In this document: piece after piece, positions 16,569 through 24,663 of the stretch
Position numbering within the stretch: position 1 is the stretch's first letter
Layout of the letters: each line of letters starts with the position of its first letter
Source of the DNA: Trueperaceae bacterium
Lineage (GTDB): Bacteria > Deinococcota > Deinococci > Deinococcales > Trueperaceae
Length of the DNA: 35,587 nt
Assembly: GCA_011389865.1 (NCBI GenBank)
Contig: JAABTL010000027.1
Coordinates: 1 to 35,587 of the forward strand
Direction of reading: 5' to 3'
The notes under the pieces: generated by a model
The model's database searches: none
Told to the model about the DNA's origin: nothing
Seen by the model: only the letters and a program-made list of their open reading frames with translations
Made by a program: the position numbers and the translations under genes

Positions 16569-18134
16569 ATGCCCCGCACCTTCGGAAACCTGATCGCAGG
16601 CAAGGAAGTCGACAGCGCCACCACCTTCGAGAGCCGCAACTCGAGCGACCACGCCGACGTCGTCGGCGTGTTCCCCGAGGCGACGCGGGAGCAGGTGCGC
16701 GAGGCCTGCATCGTCGCGCGCGAGGCCTTCCCGGCGTGGTCGAAGACGCCGGCGCCCATCCGGGGCGAGCTGATCGGCCGCTTCGGCGAGGCGCTCGCGC
16801 GCGAGAAGGAGCCGCTGTCGCGCCTCGTGACGCGTGAGATGGGCAAGACCCTCAAGGAGGCGCGCGGCAGCGTGCAGGAGGCGATCGACACCTGCCGCTT
16901 CTTCCAGAGCGAGGGGCGGCGCCTCTACGGTCAGACGGTGCCCTCCGAGATGCCCAACAAGGAGCTGTTCACCTACCGCCGGCCGCTGGGTGTGGTCGGC
17001 ATCGTCACGGCGGGCAACTTCCCCGTCGCGGTGCCGTCGTGGAAGATCGTGCCGGCCCTGGTGACCGGCAACACGATCGTGTGGAAGCCCTCCGAGGACG
17101 CGCCCACGGTGGCCTACGCGTTCGTCCGGCTGCTGGCCGAGGCCGGCCTGCCCGACGGCGTGCTCAACGTCGTCTTCGGCGGCGGCAAGGGCGCCGCCGG
17201 CGAGTTCCTGGTCGACATGATGGACGAGGGGCGGCTCGACAAGTTCGCGTTCACGGGCTCGACCGCGGTCGGCCGCCAGGTGGGCGAGGCGGCCGGGCGC
17301 AACCTGCTGCACCCGACGCTCGAGCTCGGCGGCAAGAACCCGCTGGTCGTCATGCGCGACGCCGACCTCGACAACGCCGTCCAGGGCGCGCTGTTCAGCG
17401 CCTTCGCCACCGGCGGGCAGCGCTGCACCTCGGCCGGCAACGTCATCGTCGACGCGCCGATCTACGACGCCTTCGTCGAGCGCTTCCTGGCGCAGGTCGC
17501 GCAGCTGCGCATCGGCGACCCGAATCAGGTCCCCGACGTCATGTACGGCCCCTTCATCAACCAGCGCTTCTTCGAGAGCTGGCTCGCGCACTACGACGTC
17601 GGCGCGGCCGACGGCGCGACGAAGCTCTACGGCGAGGGCCGCATCACCGCGGACAACCGGCCGGCGGGCTGGGCCGGCACCGACCCCGAGGCCGCCTACT
17701 ACGGCTGGCCGACGGTGTGGGCAGACGTCCGACCCGGCATGAAGATCTTCCAGCACGAGACCTTTGGCCCGACGATCAACCTGGTGAAGGTCGACGGCAT
17801 CGACGAGGCGATCGAGGTCGCGAACGCGGTCGACTACGGCCTCTCCAGCGCGATCTACACGATGAACCGAGACTGGGCGTTCCAGTTCAAGGACCGCATC
17901 GAGTCCGGCATGACCTCGATCAACAACACGACGAACGGCGCGGAGGCGCACCTGCCGTTCGGGGGCGTCAAGGGCTCGGGCAACGGCACCCGCGAGTCGG
18001 GCATCTGGGTGCTCGAGGCGTACACCTACTGGCACGCGGTCAACGACGACGTCTCCGGCAAGCTGCAGCTGGCGCAGATGGACACGGCCTATGCCGAGCC
18101 CAAGGGGGCCGTGGACGTGGCTTCGTTGGTCTAG
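16569..18134 (+). CDS. NAD(P)-dependent aldehyde dehydrogenase
   Basis: A 521-residue aldehyde dehydrogenase superfamily enzyme that oxidises an aldehyde to its acid. The catalytic cysteine is Cys286 in GGQRCTSAGN, the general base Glu252 is in LELGGKNP, and the Rossmann motif FTGSTAVGRQVGEAAG is intact. The proton-relay segment QHETFGPTINLVKV is also present. The ATG at 16569 is chosen because AGAGAGGA lies about 8 nt upstream; an upstream in-frame ATG has no ribosome site. Substrate is not clear from sequence alone: semialdehyde or piperidine-carboxylate dehydrogenases are possible. It is a single-gene unit, convergent with lipoprotein D. Confidence 0.9.
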   Translation: MPRTFGNLIAGKEVDSATTFESRNSSDHADVVGVFPEATREQVREACIVAREAFPAWSKTPAPIRGELIGRFGEALAREKEPLSRLVTREMGKTLKEARGSVQEAIDTCRFFQSEGRRLYGQTVPSEMPNKELFTYRRPLGVVGIVTAGNFPVAVPSWKIVPALVTGNTIVWKPSEDAPTVAYAFVRLLAEAGLPDGVLNVVFGGGKGAAGEFLVDMMDEGRLDKFAFTGSTAVGRQVGEAAGRNLLHPTLELGGKNPLVVMRDADLDNAVQGALFSAFATGGQRCTSAGNVIVDAPIYDAFVERFLAQVAQLRIGDPNQVPDVMYGPFINQRFFESWLAHYDVGAADGATKLYGEGRITADNRPAGWAGTDPEAAYYGWPTVWADVRPGMKIFQHETFGPTINLVKVDGIDEAIEVANAVDYGLSSAIYTMNRDWAFQFKDRIESGMTSINNTTNGAEAHLPFGGVKGSGNGTRESGIWVLEAYTYWHAVNDDVSGKLQLAQMDTAYAEPKGAVDVASLV

Positions 18135-18220
18135 CGTTCGGTACGTAGCGCGTGCCGGTGCCGCCCGGCGGCCGGCGCGGGCGCGTGCGTTGCGCGGGCC
18201 CACGACACGCGGCCCAAGAG

Positions 18221-18256
18221 GAGCGCCCTCGGGAGGATGGATCCCCGAGGGCGCTC
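18221..18256. terminator. strong bidirectional hairpin terminator
   Basis: A perfect 13-bp stem (18221-18233 with 18244-18256) and a 10-nt loop, placed between the convergent aldehyde dehydrogenase and lipoprotein D. The minus-strand 3' side continues CTCTT, a weak pyrimidine tract; the plus side has none. Confidence 0.65.
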
Positions 18257-18276
18257 GTCGTCGGCCGTTGGTCAGC

Positions 18277-19392
18277 TCACTTGGCCGGGAGCTCCGCACC
18301 GCCGAGAGCGGTCACCGAGGCCGGGCTCGACTCGTACGACATCGTGCTGATCGGCACGATGCCGGTGCCGGTCAGCTCGAACACCGTCCACAGCGTGCCG
18401 GCGCCCGACGGCACGCTGAAGGTCGCCACCAGGTCGGCGCCGCGGAACACGCGTACCAGGGCACCCGAGTTCGAGAGCCCCGAGCTGCTGGTCGAGCCAC
18501 GGTTCGAGTAGTCGTGGACCGAGTAGCGGTAGGTGCCGGAGAGCTGTTCGTAGATGGAGATCGTCTCGGGCCCGTAGCTGCTGGTGTCGTCGACGTCGAG
18601 CTCGACGTAGGTCACGCTGTCGGCGGCGTAGGACCTGTTGCCGTAGTACACGTGGAAGCGCTCATCGCCCACCGCGGGTCCCGTCAGGTGCGAGTCGAGG
18701 TCGCTCGGCGTCTGGCCCCAGGTCAGGACGACGCGCCACAGGTCGCCGGAGCCGACCGGCGCGATGCTGAAGTTCTGACCACCGTTGGTGGTGTCGTAGA
18801 CCACGATCGTGAAGAACGAGGGGATGTACCCCGTGGCCGAGACCTCGGCCGTGTAGTAGCCGGCGTCGAGCCCTTCGAACAGGTACGCGCCGAGCGCGTC
18901 GGTCGTATCCGTGGCGATGACGTTGCCCGAGAAGGTGTTGATCTCGGTCCGCAGGCTCAGCGAGGCGCCCGGCAGCGCGATGCCGTCGAACGCGTCGGTG
19001 ATGATGCCGCTGGCGCTGCCTTGCCCATCGAAGTCGTTGTCGATCAGCAGCAGCTGGGCCAGGAAGGTCGTCTGGCCGCCGACGACGGTGACGTTGTTGT
19101 AGGTGGCGGTCAGGTAGCCGGGCTTCGCGAACGTGATCGTGTACCCCGTCGCCGCGGTGAGGTCGAAGGTGTAGCTGCCGTCGCCCTGCACCGTCGTCTG
19201 TGGGGTGGTGATGCTGCCGCCGGAGGGCTGCACCTGGATGGTGATGCCGTCCAGGACGGTATCCGAGCCGGCTTCGATCACGCGTACCGACACGGTGCCC
19301 TCGGTGGGGACCAGATCGGCGGGCGTGCAGGCCGCCACCAGCCCGACGAGGATCGAACCCAGTACCAGGAACCTCAGGATGGTCGATCTCAC
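18277..19392 (-). CDS. lipoprotein D with PEGA/carboxypeptidase-regulatory and DUF2135/YfaP-like domains
   Basis: A 371-residue lipoprotein with lipobox LVAAC (Cys22). Two carboxypeptidase-regulatory/PEGA-like beta domains (about residues 30-115 and 120-210, with 'GLDAGYYTAEVSATGY') are followed by a C-terminal domain carrying VVLTWGQTPSDLDSHLTGP and RFHVYYGNR, the hallmark DLDSHL motif of DUF2135/YfaP-like domains. It is not a close relative of lipoproteins A-C. The GTG start at 19392 is chosen because GGAGG lies 6-7 nt upstream and the signal peptide begins at once; upstream in-frame starts would put an unnatural extension before it. Lower GC than its neighbours is visible in the coding sequence. 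Probable cell-surface role, otherwise unknown. Confidence 0.8.
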   Translation of the reverse strand: MRSTILRFLVLGSILVGLVAACTPADLVPTEGTVSVRVIEAGSDTVLDGITIQVQPSGGSITTPQTTVQGDGSYTFDLTAATGYTITFAKPGYLTATYNNVTVVGGQTTFLAQLLLIDNDFDGQGSASGIITDAFDGIALPGASLSLRTEINTFSGNVIATDTTDALGAYLFEGLDAGYYTAEVSATGYIPSFFTIVVYDTTNGGQNFSIAPVGSGDLWRVVLTWGQTPSDLDSHLTGPAVGDERFHVYYGNRSYAADSVTYVELDVDDTSSYGPETISIYEQLSGTYRYSVHDYSNRGSTSSSGLSNSGALVRVFRGADLVATFSVPSGAGTLWTVFELTGTGIVPISTMSYESSPASVTALGGAELPAK

Positions 19393-19410
19393 GACGTACC
19401 TCCTCGTTCT

Positions 19411-19436
19411 GCGTGCCCACGTGGATCGGGGCACGC
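19411..19436. other. stem-loop in the lipoprotein D leader
   Basis: A perfect 8-bp stem GCGTGCCC/GGGCACGC with a 10-nt loop, 19 bp upstream of the lipoprotein D start. The rest of 19393-19594 shows no gene; it is GC-rich and holds further weak inverted repeats. Confidence 0.35.
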
Positions 19437-19594
19437 TGTTCACGAACCAGCATCGCACGGCGCCATCGGGGTGCTCAGCGACATCGCGCACGTCGCGTAC
19501 GAGTCGCGCGCGCCGTGGGCGGGCGGCAGACGCGAAGCGCGCGGGCGGACCGGCCGCCGGCGCCCGGCGATGACGTCTCCCGCCCGGCGCCTGC

Positions 19595-19600
19595 TAACCT
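19595..19600 (+). promoter_or_regulatory. -10 element for leaderless secreted-protein mRNA
   Basis: TAACCT followed by 6 nt and the ATG at 19607. No Shine-Dalgarno is present, which supports leaderless translation. Confidence 0.5.
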
Positions 19601-19606
19601 CCACCC

Positions 19607-20521
19607 ATGCGGCGCCTCCTGGCCCTGCTCGCCTTCGTCGCCCTGCTGCCGTGGGCGGCCGGGCAGGTGTGCGTCGATGAGCTCCGCCGCGCGCTACCGG
19701 GCGCCGACGCCACCCCCGGCCAGACCGCCGCGTCGCTGCTGGCGCGCGCGGTGCAACTCGTCGAGCCCGCGCTGCCGCCCTCGCGCGACGGCAGTGGGCC
19801 GCTCGAGGGCGCCGGTGCCGCCGCGGAGGCGGTCACGTACCTGCACCAGCGGCGCCTGCTGCCGGGCGGGTGGACGCCCGAGAACCACACGCCCGAGCGG
19901 TGGGCGGCGATGCTCGCCCGCTTCGCCGCCGGCTACCGCGTGGGCGGGCCGGCCGCCACCGGCGCGGACCGGGAGACGATGCTCGACGAGGCCGCCCGTG
20001 CGCTCGAGGCCGTCGCGGACGCGGTGCGGCCGCTACCGGTCTTCGCCGTCGACGCGCAGCGCCGCGTCACCTTCTTCGCCGTCATCTGGAACTGGACCCC
20101 GTTCCCACGGCTGCTGCTCTTCCGCCCGCCGGAGGACCTGGCGCTGGCCGGCGACGGCCGCACGCCGTCGGAGGAGGCCGCCGCGCCGGTGCTCGCGGCG
20201 CTCGGCGGCTGCGCCCTGGCGTTCGACCGCTTCGTCTATGCCGACGAGTCCGCGGCCCTGCGGCTGTTCGTGGCGCAGGGCGAGTCGACGCTTCGCGTCC
20301 TCGGTAGCGAACCCCACGCCGCTGGCGTCCCCGACGAGTTCGGCTCCGAGGACGTCGTCACCGCGCTGACCTTCCGCGCCCCGGAGCTCGACGGCGTGCG
20401 GGTGCTGAGCGCGTCGATCGAGGGGCCGTCGCCGGGCTTCGGGGCGGTCTTCGGCGTGCTGCTGCAGGTGCGTACCAACGTCGGCCTGGACGGCGCGTTG
20501 CGGTCACTGGCGCTGCCCTAG
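19607..20521 (+). CDS. secreted protein of unknown function
   Basis: A 304-residue protein I do not recognise. It begins with a clear Sec signal peptide (MRRLLALLAFVALLPWAAG, cleavage expected near residue 19-20). The mature part has few cysteines (CVDELRR near its start, GGCALAF in the middle), an Ala-rich helical first half and a more beta-like second half ending in VLLQVRTNVGLDGALRSLALP. No enzymatic motif, lipobox or additional membrane segment is visible. It lies on the same strand as the Asp-rich protein that follows, but 120 bp with its own promoter signals separates them, so functional linkage is only positional. Confidence 0.6.
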   Translation: MRRLLALLAFVALLPWAAGQVCVDELRRALPGADATPGQTAASLLARAVQLVEPALPPSRDGSGPLEGAGAAAEAVTYLHQRRLLPGGWTPENHTPERWAAMLARFAAGYRVGGPAATGADRETMLDEAARALEAVADAVRPLPVFAVDAQRRVTFFAVIWNWTPFPRLLLFRPPEDLALAGDGRTPSEEAAAPVLAALGGCALAFDRFVYADESAALRLFVAQGESTLRVLGSEPHAAGVPDEFGSEDVVTALTFRAPELDGVRVLSASIEGPSPGFGAVFGVLLQVRTNVGLDGALRSLALP

Positions 20522-20575
20522 ACGGTGCCGCGCGTGGCACGCGGTCGCTGGCGCCGCCTCCGCGACTCAGCTCGG

Positions 20576-20605
20576 CTTCAGCCATGCTTCAGCCGGACTT
20601 CAGCG
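20576..20605 (+). promoter_or_regulatory. three CTTCAGC direct repeats at 11-bp spacing: predicted OmpR-family operator
   Basis: CTTCAGC occurs at 20576, 20587 and 20598, exactly 11 bp apart, followed by a -10-like TCTCAT (20614-20619) and the gene start at 20642. Head-to-tail sites one helical turn apart are the classical binding geometry of winged-helix OmpR/PhoB response regulators, and their position over the expected -35 suits activation. An OmpR-type regulator is encoded 1.5 kb downstream. Confidence 0.7.
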
Positions 20606-20641
20606 TCCGGGCGTCTCATGGGGCTCGAAGGAGGAGACACC

Positions 20642-21292
20642 ATGTCCCGAACCCTGAGCACCCTGCTCGTCACCCTGCTCGCCGCCCTCGTCTTCCACGC
20701 CGCCGCGAGCGAGTTCCGCTTCACCGTCCTCGATGAGGCGAACGCCCTGGTGGGCGTCGGCAAGGTCGAGGTCGAGAGCGACGAGATCGAACTCGAGCTC
20801 GAGCTGCTTCACAGCGTTGGAGGCGACGTCGAGATCGTCGTCGAGGTGCCCGGCGCCGATCCCGTCCGCTACCCCGCCTTCTTCGGCGGCGACGGCCTGA
20901 TCGTCGAGTTCGATGGAGATTGGCTCGACCTCGCCGCCTTCGCCGCCACCTTCGGTCAGGGCCAGCGCCTCGACCTCGACGTGGACTTCGAGGACCGGCT
21001 CGACCGCGAGCACGAGCGAGACAGCCGCGACGATGATGACGACTGGGACGACGACCGCTACGGCCGCGATGACGATGACGACGATGACTGGGACGACGAT
21101 CGTGACGGCCGCGATGATGACGACGACTGGGATGACGATCGTTCCGGCCGCGACGATGACGACGATGACTGGGACGATGATCGTGACGGCCGCGATGATG
21201 ACGACGACGATGATGACGACGACGAAGACGATGACGACGATGATGACGACGACGATGACGACGACGAAGACGACGACGAAGACGACGACTGA
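20642..21292 (+). CDS. secreted aspartate-rich protein 1
   Basis: A 216-residue exported protein. Signal peptide about residues 1-22 (ending HAAAS). Residues 23-120 form a beta-rich acidic domain containing GDWLDLAAFAATFGQGQ, and the rest is an Asp tail. The tail has four degenerate repeats of the form D(5-7)WDDDRxGR and then a run of about 32 residues that are all Asp or Glu. The start has AAGGAGG about 6 nt upstream, better than upstream in-frame alternatives. The protein is extremely acidic, so divalent cation binding or surface charge modification is likely; no enzyme motif is present. A WLDLAA motif and the same layout recur in the gene at 21410. Transcription is probably controlled by the adjacent two-component pair through the CTTCAGC repeats. 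Confidence 0.75.
   Translation: MSRTLSTLLVTLLAALVFHAAASEFRFTVLDEANALVGVGKVEVESDEIELELELLHSVGGDVEIVVEVPGADPVRYPAFFGGDGLIVEFDGDWLDLAAFAATFGQGQRLDLDVDFEDRLDREHERDSRDDDDDWDDDRYGRDDDDDDDWDDDRDGRDDDDDWDDDRSGRDDDDDDWDDDRDGRDDDDDDDDDDEDDDDDDDDDDDDDEDDDEDDD
21020..21289 (+). repeat. GAY-codon repeat tract encoding Asp-rich tail 1
   Basis: Imperfect units of about 39-45 bp encode GRDDDDD..WDDDR(D/S), then a nearly pure GAC/GAT/GAA tract from about 21190. GAT and GAC are mixed irregularly although surrounding genes strongly prefer GAC. Triplet structure means length changes would stay in frame. Confidence 0.85.
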
Positions 21293-21318
21293 TCGACGTC
21301 GTGCGTGAGCGGCCGCGT

Positions 21319-21344
21319 GCGGAGGGACGCGAGCGTCCCTCCGC
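21319..21344. terminator. hairpin after Asp-rich gene 1
   Basis: A 12-base arm GCGGAGGGACGC is followed after 2 nt by its exact reverse complement, 27 bp after the stop codon. No T-run. Confidence 0.5.
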
Positions 21345-21359
21345 CAAGCCGCGTCCAGG

Positions 21360-21385
21360 GTCGCCCGGCGCCGCGGCCGGGCGAC
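21360..21385. other. second stem-loop before Asp-rich gene 2
   Basis: A perfect 10-bp stem GTCGCCCGGC/GCCGGGCGAC with a 6-nt loop, ending 9 bp before the TAGGCT -10 box. It could be part of the terminator or an operator. Confidence 0.4.
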
Positions 21386-21394
21386 GCCAGAAAG

Positions 21395-21400
21395 TAGGCT
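21395..21400 (+). promoter_or_regulatory. putative -10 of Asp-rich gene 2 and the two-component genes
   Basis: TAGGCT followed by 9 nt and the ATG at 21410, giving a leader of 0-3 nt. No CTTCAGC repeats are seen here. Confidence 0.45.
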
Positions 21401-21409
21401 GATGGGGCC

Positions 21410-22093
<684 letters not shown>

Positions 22094-22145
22094 CCTCCGC
22101 CCCTCACCCGCGCGCGGCTGACGCGCGGCATTCCCCGGGAGTCGC

Positions 22146-22811
22146 ATGCCGCCCGCGCACGTGCTCGTGGTCGAAGACGACGCCAGGCTCAGGGGCCTCG
22201 TGCGCGAGGCGCTCGAGGCGACGGGGCATCGCGTGACGGCGGTCGGCACGGGCGGCGACGCGCTCCTGCGGGCCGTCGACGGGGGGATCGATCTCGTCCT
22301 CCTCGACCTCAACCTGCCCGACGTCGACGGCATCGAGGTCGCGCGTCGGTTGCATGCCGACGGCGAGGTGCCGATCGTCATGCTCACCGCGCGCGGCGAC
22401 GTCGCCAGCCGCGTCGAGGGCCTCTACGCCGGCGCGGCGGACTACGTGACCAAGCCCTTCGAGCTCCAGGAGTTGCTCGCGCGGGTGCACGTGCGGCTGC
22501 GCGAGCGCGGTGCCGGCGAGGGGGCGATCGAGCGCGCCGGCCTGCGCCTGCAGACCGACGTCAGGACCCTGTGGGCGGGCGACGCCCAGGTGACGCTCCC
22601 CGAGCGCGAGGCCGAGCTGCTGCGCCTGCTGCTCACCCATCCTGGCCGCGTGTTCTCACGCGAGGACCTCGAGGCCCGGCTCTACGGGGACGACCTGCCG
22701 GACTCGAACACGGTCGAGGTGTTCGTCTACCAGCTGCGCCGGCGAATCCGGGCGCTGGGCGTGGCCGACCCCATCCGGACCGTTCGGGGCAAGGGCTACA
22801 CGGTGCTGTGA
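22146..22811 (+). CDS. OmpR/PhoB family response regulator
   Basis: A 221-residue regulator. Receiver domain (about 1-118) with the acidic pair Asp11/Asp12, the phosphoacceptor Asp54 (VLLDLNLP), the Thr of MLTA and the Lys of TKPF. The C-terminal winged helix (about 125-221) contains LPEREAELLRLLLTHPGRVFSRE and NTVEVFVYQLRRRI with RTVRGKGYTVL, typical of OmpR family. A GGGAG lies upstream of the ATG. The kinase starts inside its stop codon. It is the obvious protein for the CTTCAGC repeats at 20576, making gene 20642 a predicted target. The family resembles QseB/PmrA/CpxR-like regulators in general layout; the stimulus is unknown. Confidence 0.92.
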   Translation: MPPAHVLVVEDDARLRGLVREALEATGHRVTAVGTGGDALLRAVDGGIDLVLLDLNLPDVDGIEVARRLHADGEVPIVMLTARGDVASRVEGLYAGAADYVTKPFELQELLARVHVRLRERGAGEGAIERAGLRLQTDVRTLWAGDAQVTLPEREAELLRLLLTHPGRVFSREDLEARLYGDDLPDSNTVEVFVYQLRRRIRALGVADPIRTVRGKGYTVL

Positions 22812-24220
22812 GCCGCGAGGCGGCCGACGGAAGGGCCGGCACGACCGTCGGCCCAGGGCCCGGCACGGGTACCGGCCAAGGCACCGGCACACGGGGACGA
22901 ACGGCCGTCGCACCGGCACGCGCCCGCCACCTGCGCACGCGCCTCGGCCTCATCGTGCTCGGGTCGCTGCTGGTGGCCGTGGTAGGCACCGTGGTGCTGG
23001 TCGACCAGCTCTTCGGCCGGGCGCAGCGCGCGTCCCTCGTGGACCTGCTCGAGCGCGACCTGCAGCGGGTCCAGGCGCTGGTGGCCGCCGGGACGCTCGG
23101 GGCGGACTTCGTGGAGCAGGGGGCCGGGGGGGTCCGGCTGCAGTTCGTGTCGAACGCGGGCGTGGTGCTCCTGGCGCCGGATGCCACCGACCCCATCCCA
23201 CTCGCGCCGACGCCGGTGCGGTCGGTCACGGGCGAGCGGGCGGAACTGGTCGGCAGCGCCGCATGGTTGTTGCCGTCGGGCCTCGAGATCGGGACCATCC
23301 GCATGGCGCTCGACGTCACGGAGGCCGACGCCGACCGCGCGACCCTGCGTCTGAGCCTCCTCTTCGCCGGGGGCCTGCTGGCGCTGGTGGCCGGCGCGCT
23401 CGCATGGGTGCTGGTGAGCGGCGCGCTGCGGCCGCTGGCCGACCTCGCGCGGCAGGCCGTCGCCGTCGATCCGGCGCGGCCGAGGCTGGCGCGCTACCGC
23501 GGGCCCGAGGACGAGGTCGCCGAGCTGGCGCGCGCGCTCAACGTCGCCCTCGAGGCGATCGCCGAGCGGCAACAGGCGGAGCGTGACGCCCTGGCGGAGG
23601 TGGCCCACGAGCTCGCCGCACCGCTGACCGTGGTGGCGGGCGAGCTGCGGCAGCTGGCGTCGGCGCACCCCGACGACCCGCGCGTGCGGGCCGCCCGCGA
23701 GGCCGCCGACGAGCTGCTGCACACCTCCCAAGACCTCCTGACGCTCGCACGCGGGGAACTCGACCGGGCGCCCGATCTCAGCGTGGTCGACCTCGCGGCG
23801 GTCGCTCGTGGGGTGGTCGATGCGTACCCGGGCGTCACCTTCGCCACGGACGGCGCCGACGGGCGGGTGTTCGCGCAGCCGGACCGCCTGCGGCAGGTGG
23901 CGCGCAACCTGGTGCGCAACGCGGTGCAGGCGGCGGGTGCCGAGCGCGTGCGGGTGGCCGTGGAGGGCGGTGCCGAGGTCCGTCTGCGCGTCGAGGACGA
24001 TGGCCCGGGCATGACGCCGGAGGCGCTGGCCCGCGTCTTCGACCGCTACGTCAGCGGCCGCGCCGGCGGGGTGGGGGTGGGGCTCACGGTGGCGCGGCGG
24101 ATCGTGGCGTCGTTCGACGGCCGCATCGAGGCGCGCTCCGAGCCCGGGCGCGGCACCGTCTTCGAGGTCACGCTGCCCGGCTGGTCGTCGCAGGTGGAGG
24201 GCGAGTCCGCCGAGGCGTGA
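22808..24220 (+). CDS. membrane sensor histidine kinase
   Basis: A 470-residue kinase. The GTG start overlaps the regulator's stop (GTGA). A Gly/Thr-rich cytoplasmic leader (about 1-40) precedes TM1 (about 46-65), an extracytoplasmic sensor of about 115 residues, TM2 (about 181-205), HAMP-like linker, dimerisation/phosphoacceptor helix with His267 in VAHELAAPLTVV, and an ATPase domain with NLVRNAVQAAG (N box), VEDDGPGM (G1), FDRYVS (F) and GVGVGLTVARRIV (G2). The H box has Ala-Ala where most HisKA kinases have Arg-Thr or similar (HELRTPLT). All catalytic elements are otherwise present. Partner of the upstream regulator; the signal may be ions bound by the Asp-rich proteins (inference). Confidence 0.9.
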   Translation: MSREAADGRAGTTVGPGPGTGTGQGTGTRGRTAVAPARARHLRTRLGLIVLGSLLVAVVGTVVLVDQLFGRAQRASLVDLLERDLQRVQALVAAGTLGADFVEQGAGGVRLQFVSNAGVVLLAPDATDPIPLAPTPVRSVTGERAELVGSAAWLLPSGLEIGTIRMALDVTEADADRATLRLSLLFAGGLLALVAGALAWVLVSGALRPLADLARQAVAVDPARPRLARYRGPEDEVAELARALNVALEAIAERQQAERDALAEVAHELAAPLTVVAGELRQLASAHPDDPRVRAAREAADELLHTSQDLLTLARGELDRAPDLSVVDLAAVARGVVDAYPGVTFATDGADGRVFAQPDRLRQVARNLVRNAVQAAGAERVRVAVEGGAEVRLRVEDDGPGMTPEALARVFDRYVSGRAGGVGVGLTVARRIVASFDGRIEARSEPGRGTVFEVTLPGWSSQVEGESAEA

Positions 24221-24282
24221 GGGCCCGGCTGCGGCCCGACCGCGGGGCATCGTTCTCGGCGGGGCGCCGCCGCAGGATGCCG

Positions 24283-24288
24283 TAGCAT
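24283..24288 (+). promoter_or_regulatory. putative -10 of the small RHH-like gene
   Basis: TAGCAT; predicted leader about 45 nt, with GGGAG and GAAGGG before the GTG at 24340. Confidence 0.4.
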
Positions 24289-24339
24289 GTAGCGGGCCCA
24301 CGGTGGAGCCGTGCGGAACCCGCGGGACGGGAGCGAAGG

Positions 24340-24561
24340 GTGCCGACGCTGCAGTTCTACGTACCGGACGACGTCGCCGACGCGCTGCGCGCGCGGGCGG
24401 AGGAGCGGGGCGCCAACTTGTCGAACTACCTCAGCGAGATCGTGGTGCGCCACCTGCGCCGCGACTGGCCGGAGGCGTGGGTCGACACGGCGGCGGCCGC
24501 ATGGGACGACGAGTGGCGGCCCCCGGAGGAGCCGGTCGCCGGCGGGGGCGACGAGGGCTAG
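24340..24561 (+). CDS. small antitoxin-like (ribbon-helix-helix type) protein
   Basis: A 73-residue protein starting PTLQFYVPDDVADALRARAEERGANLSNYLSEIVVRHLRRDW. A short beta strand followed by two helices with an Asn between them is the pattern of ribbon-helix-helix antitoxins/repressors (CopG, FitA, VapB types). The C-terminal AWDDEWRPPEE tail is acidic and could wrap a toxin. No toxin gene is adjacent: the neighbour is the prenyltransferase on the other strand. It may be an orphan antitoxin or an independent repressor. Confidence 0.65.
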   Translation: MPTLQFYVPDDVADALRARAEERGANLSNYLSEIVVRHLRRDWPEAWVDTAAAAWDDEWRPPEEPVAGGGDEG

Positions 24562-24582
24562 AGCGCGGCGCTGAGGCCGGCG

Positions 24583-24663
24583 TCAGCCCCCAAGACCGCG
24601 CTGCCGGCGTCAGGATCCGAACCGACGCTGCGGGCGTCACCGCCCGAAGCGGCGTTGGCGTTG
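24583..24663. repeat. 27-bp tandem repeat copying the 3' end and stop of the prenyltransferase gene
   Basis: Read on the minus strand, the last nine codons of uppS (ending QRRFGR and TGA at 24637) are followed by diverged 27-bp copies encoding RPQRRFGS-TGA (stop at 24610) and RRQRGLGG-TGA (stop at 24583), with a partial fourth (RRPQRRA) beyond. All stops share the frame of uppS. Confidence 0.8.

Noticed and set aside
16536-18299. 587-residue minus-strand frame opposite the aldehyde dehydrogenase
   Set aside because: Its His/Arg/Asp-rich composition is the usual shadow of a GC-rich gene, and the plus-strand enzyme has all catalytic residues.
24611-24623. tRNA T-arm-like GGATCCGAACC, and another candidate at 26368-26380
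   Set aside because: Neither has a matching T stem, acceptor stem or anticodon arm. The first lies inside the 27-bp protein-terminal repeat.
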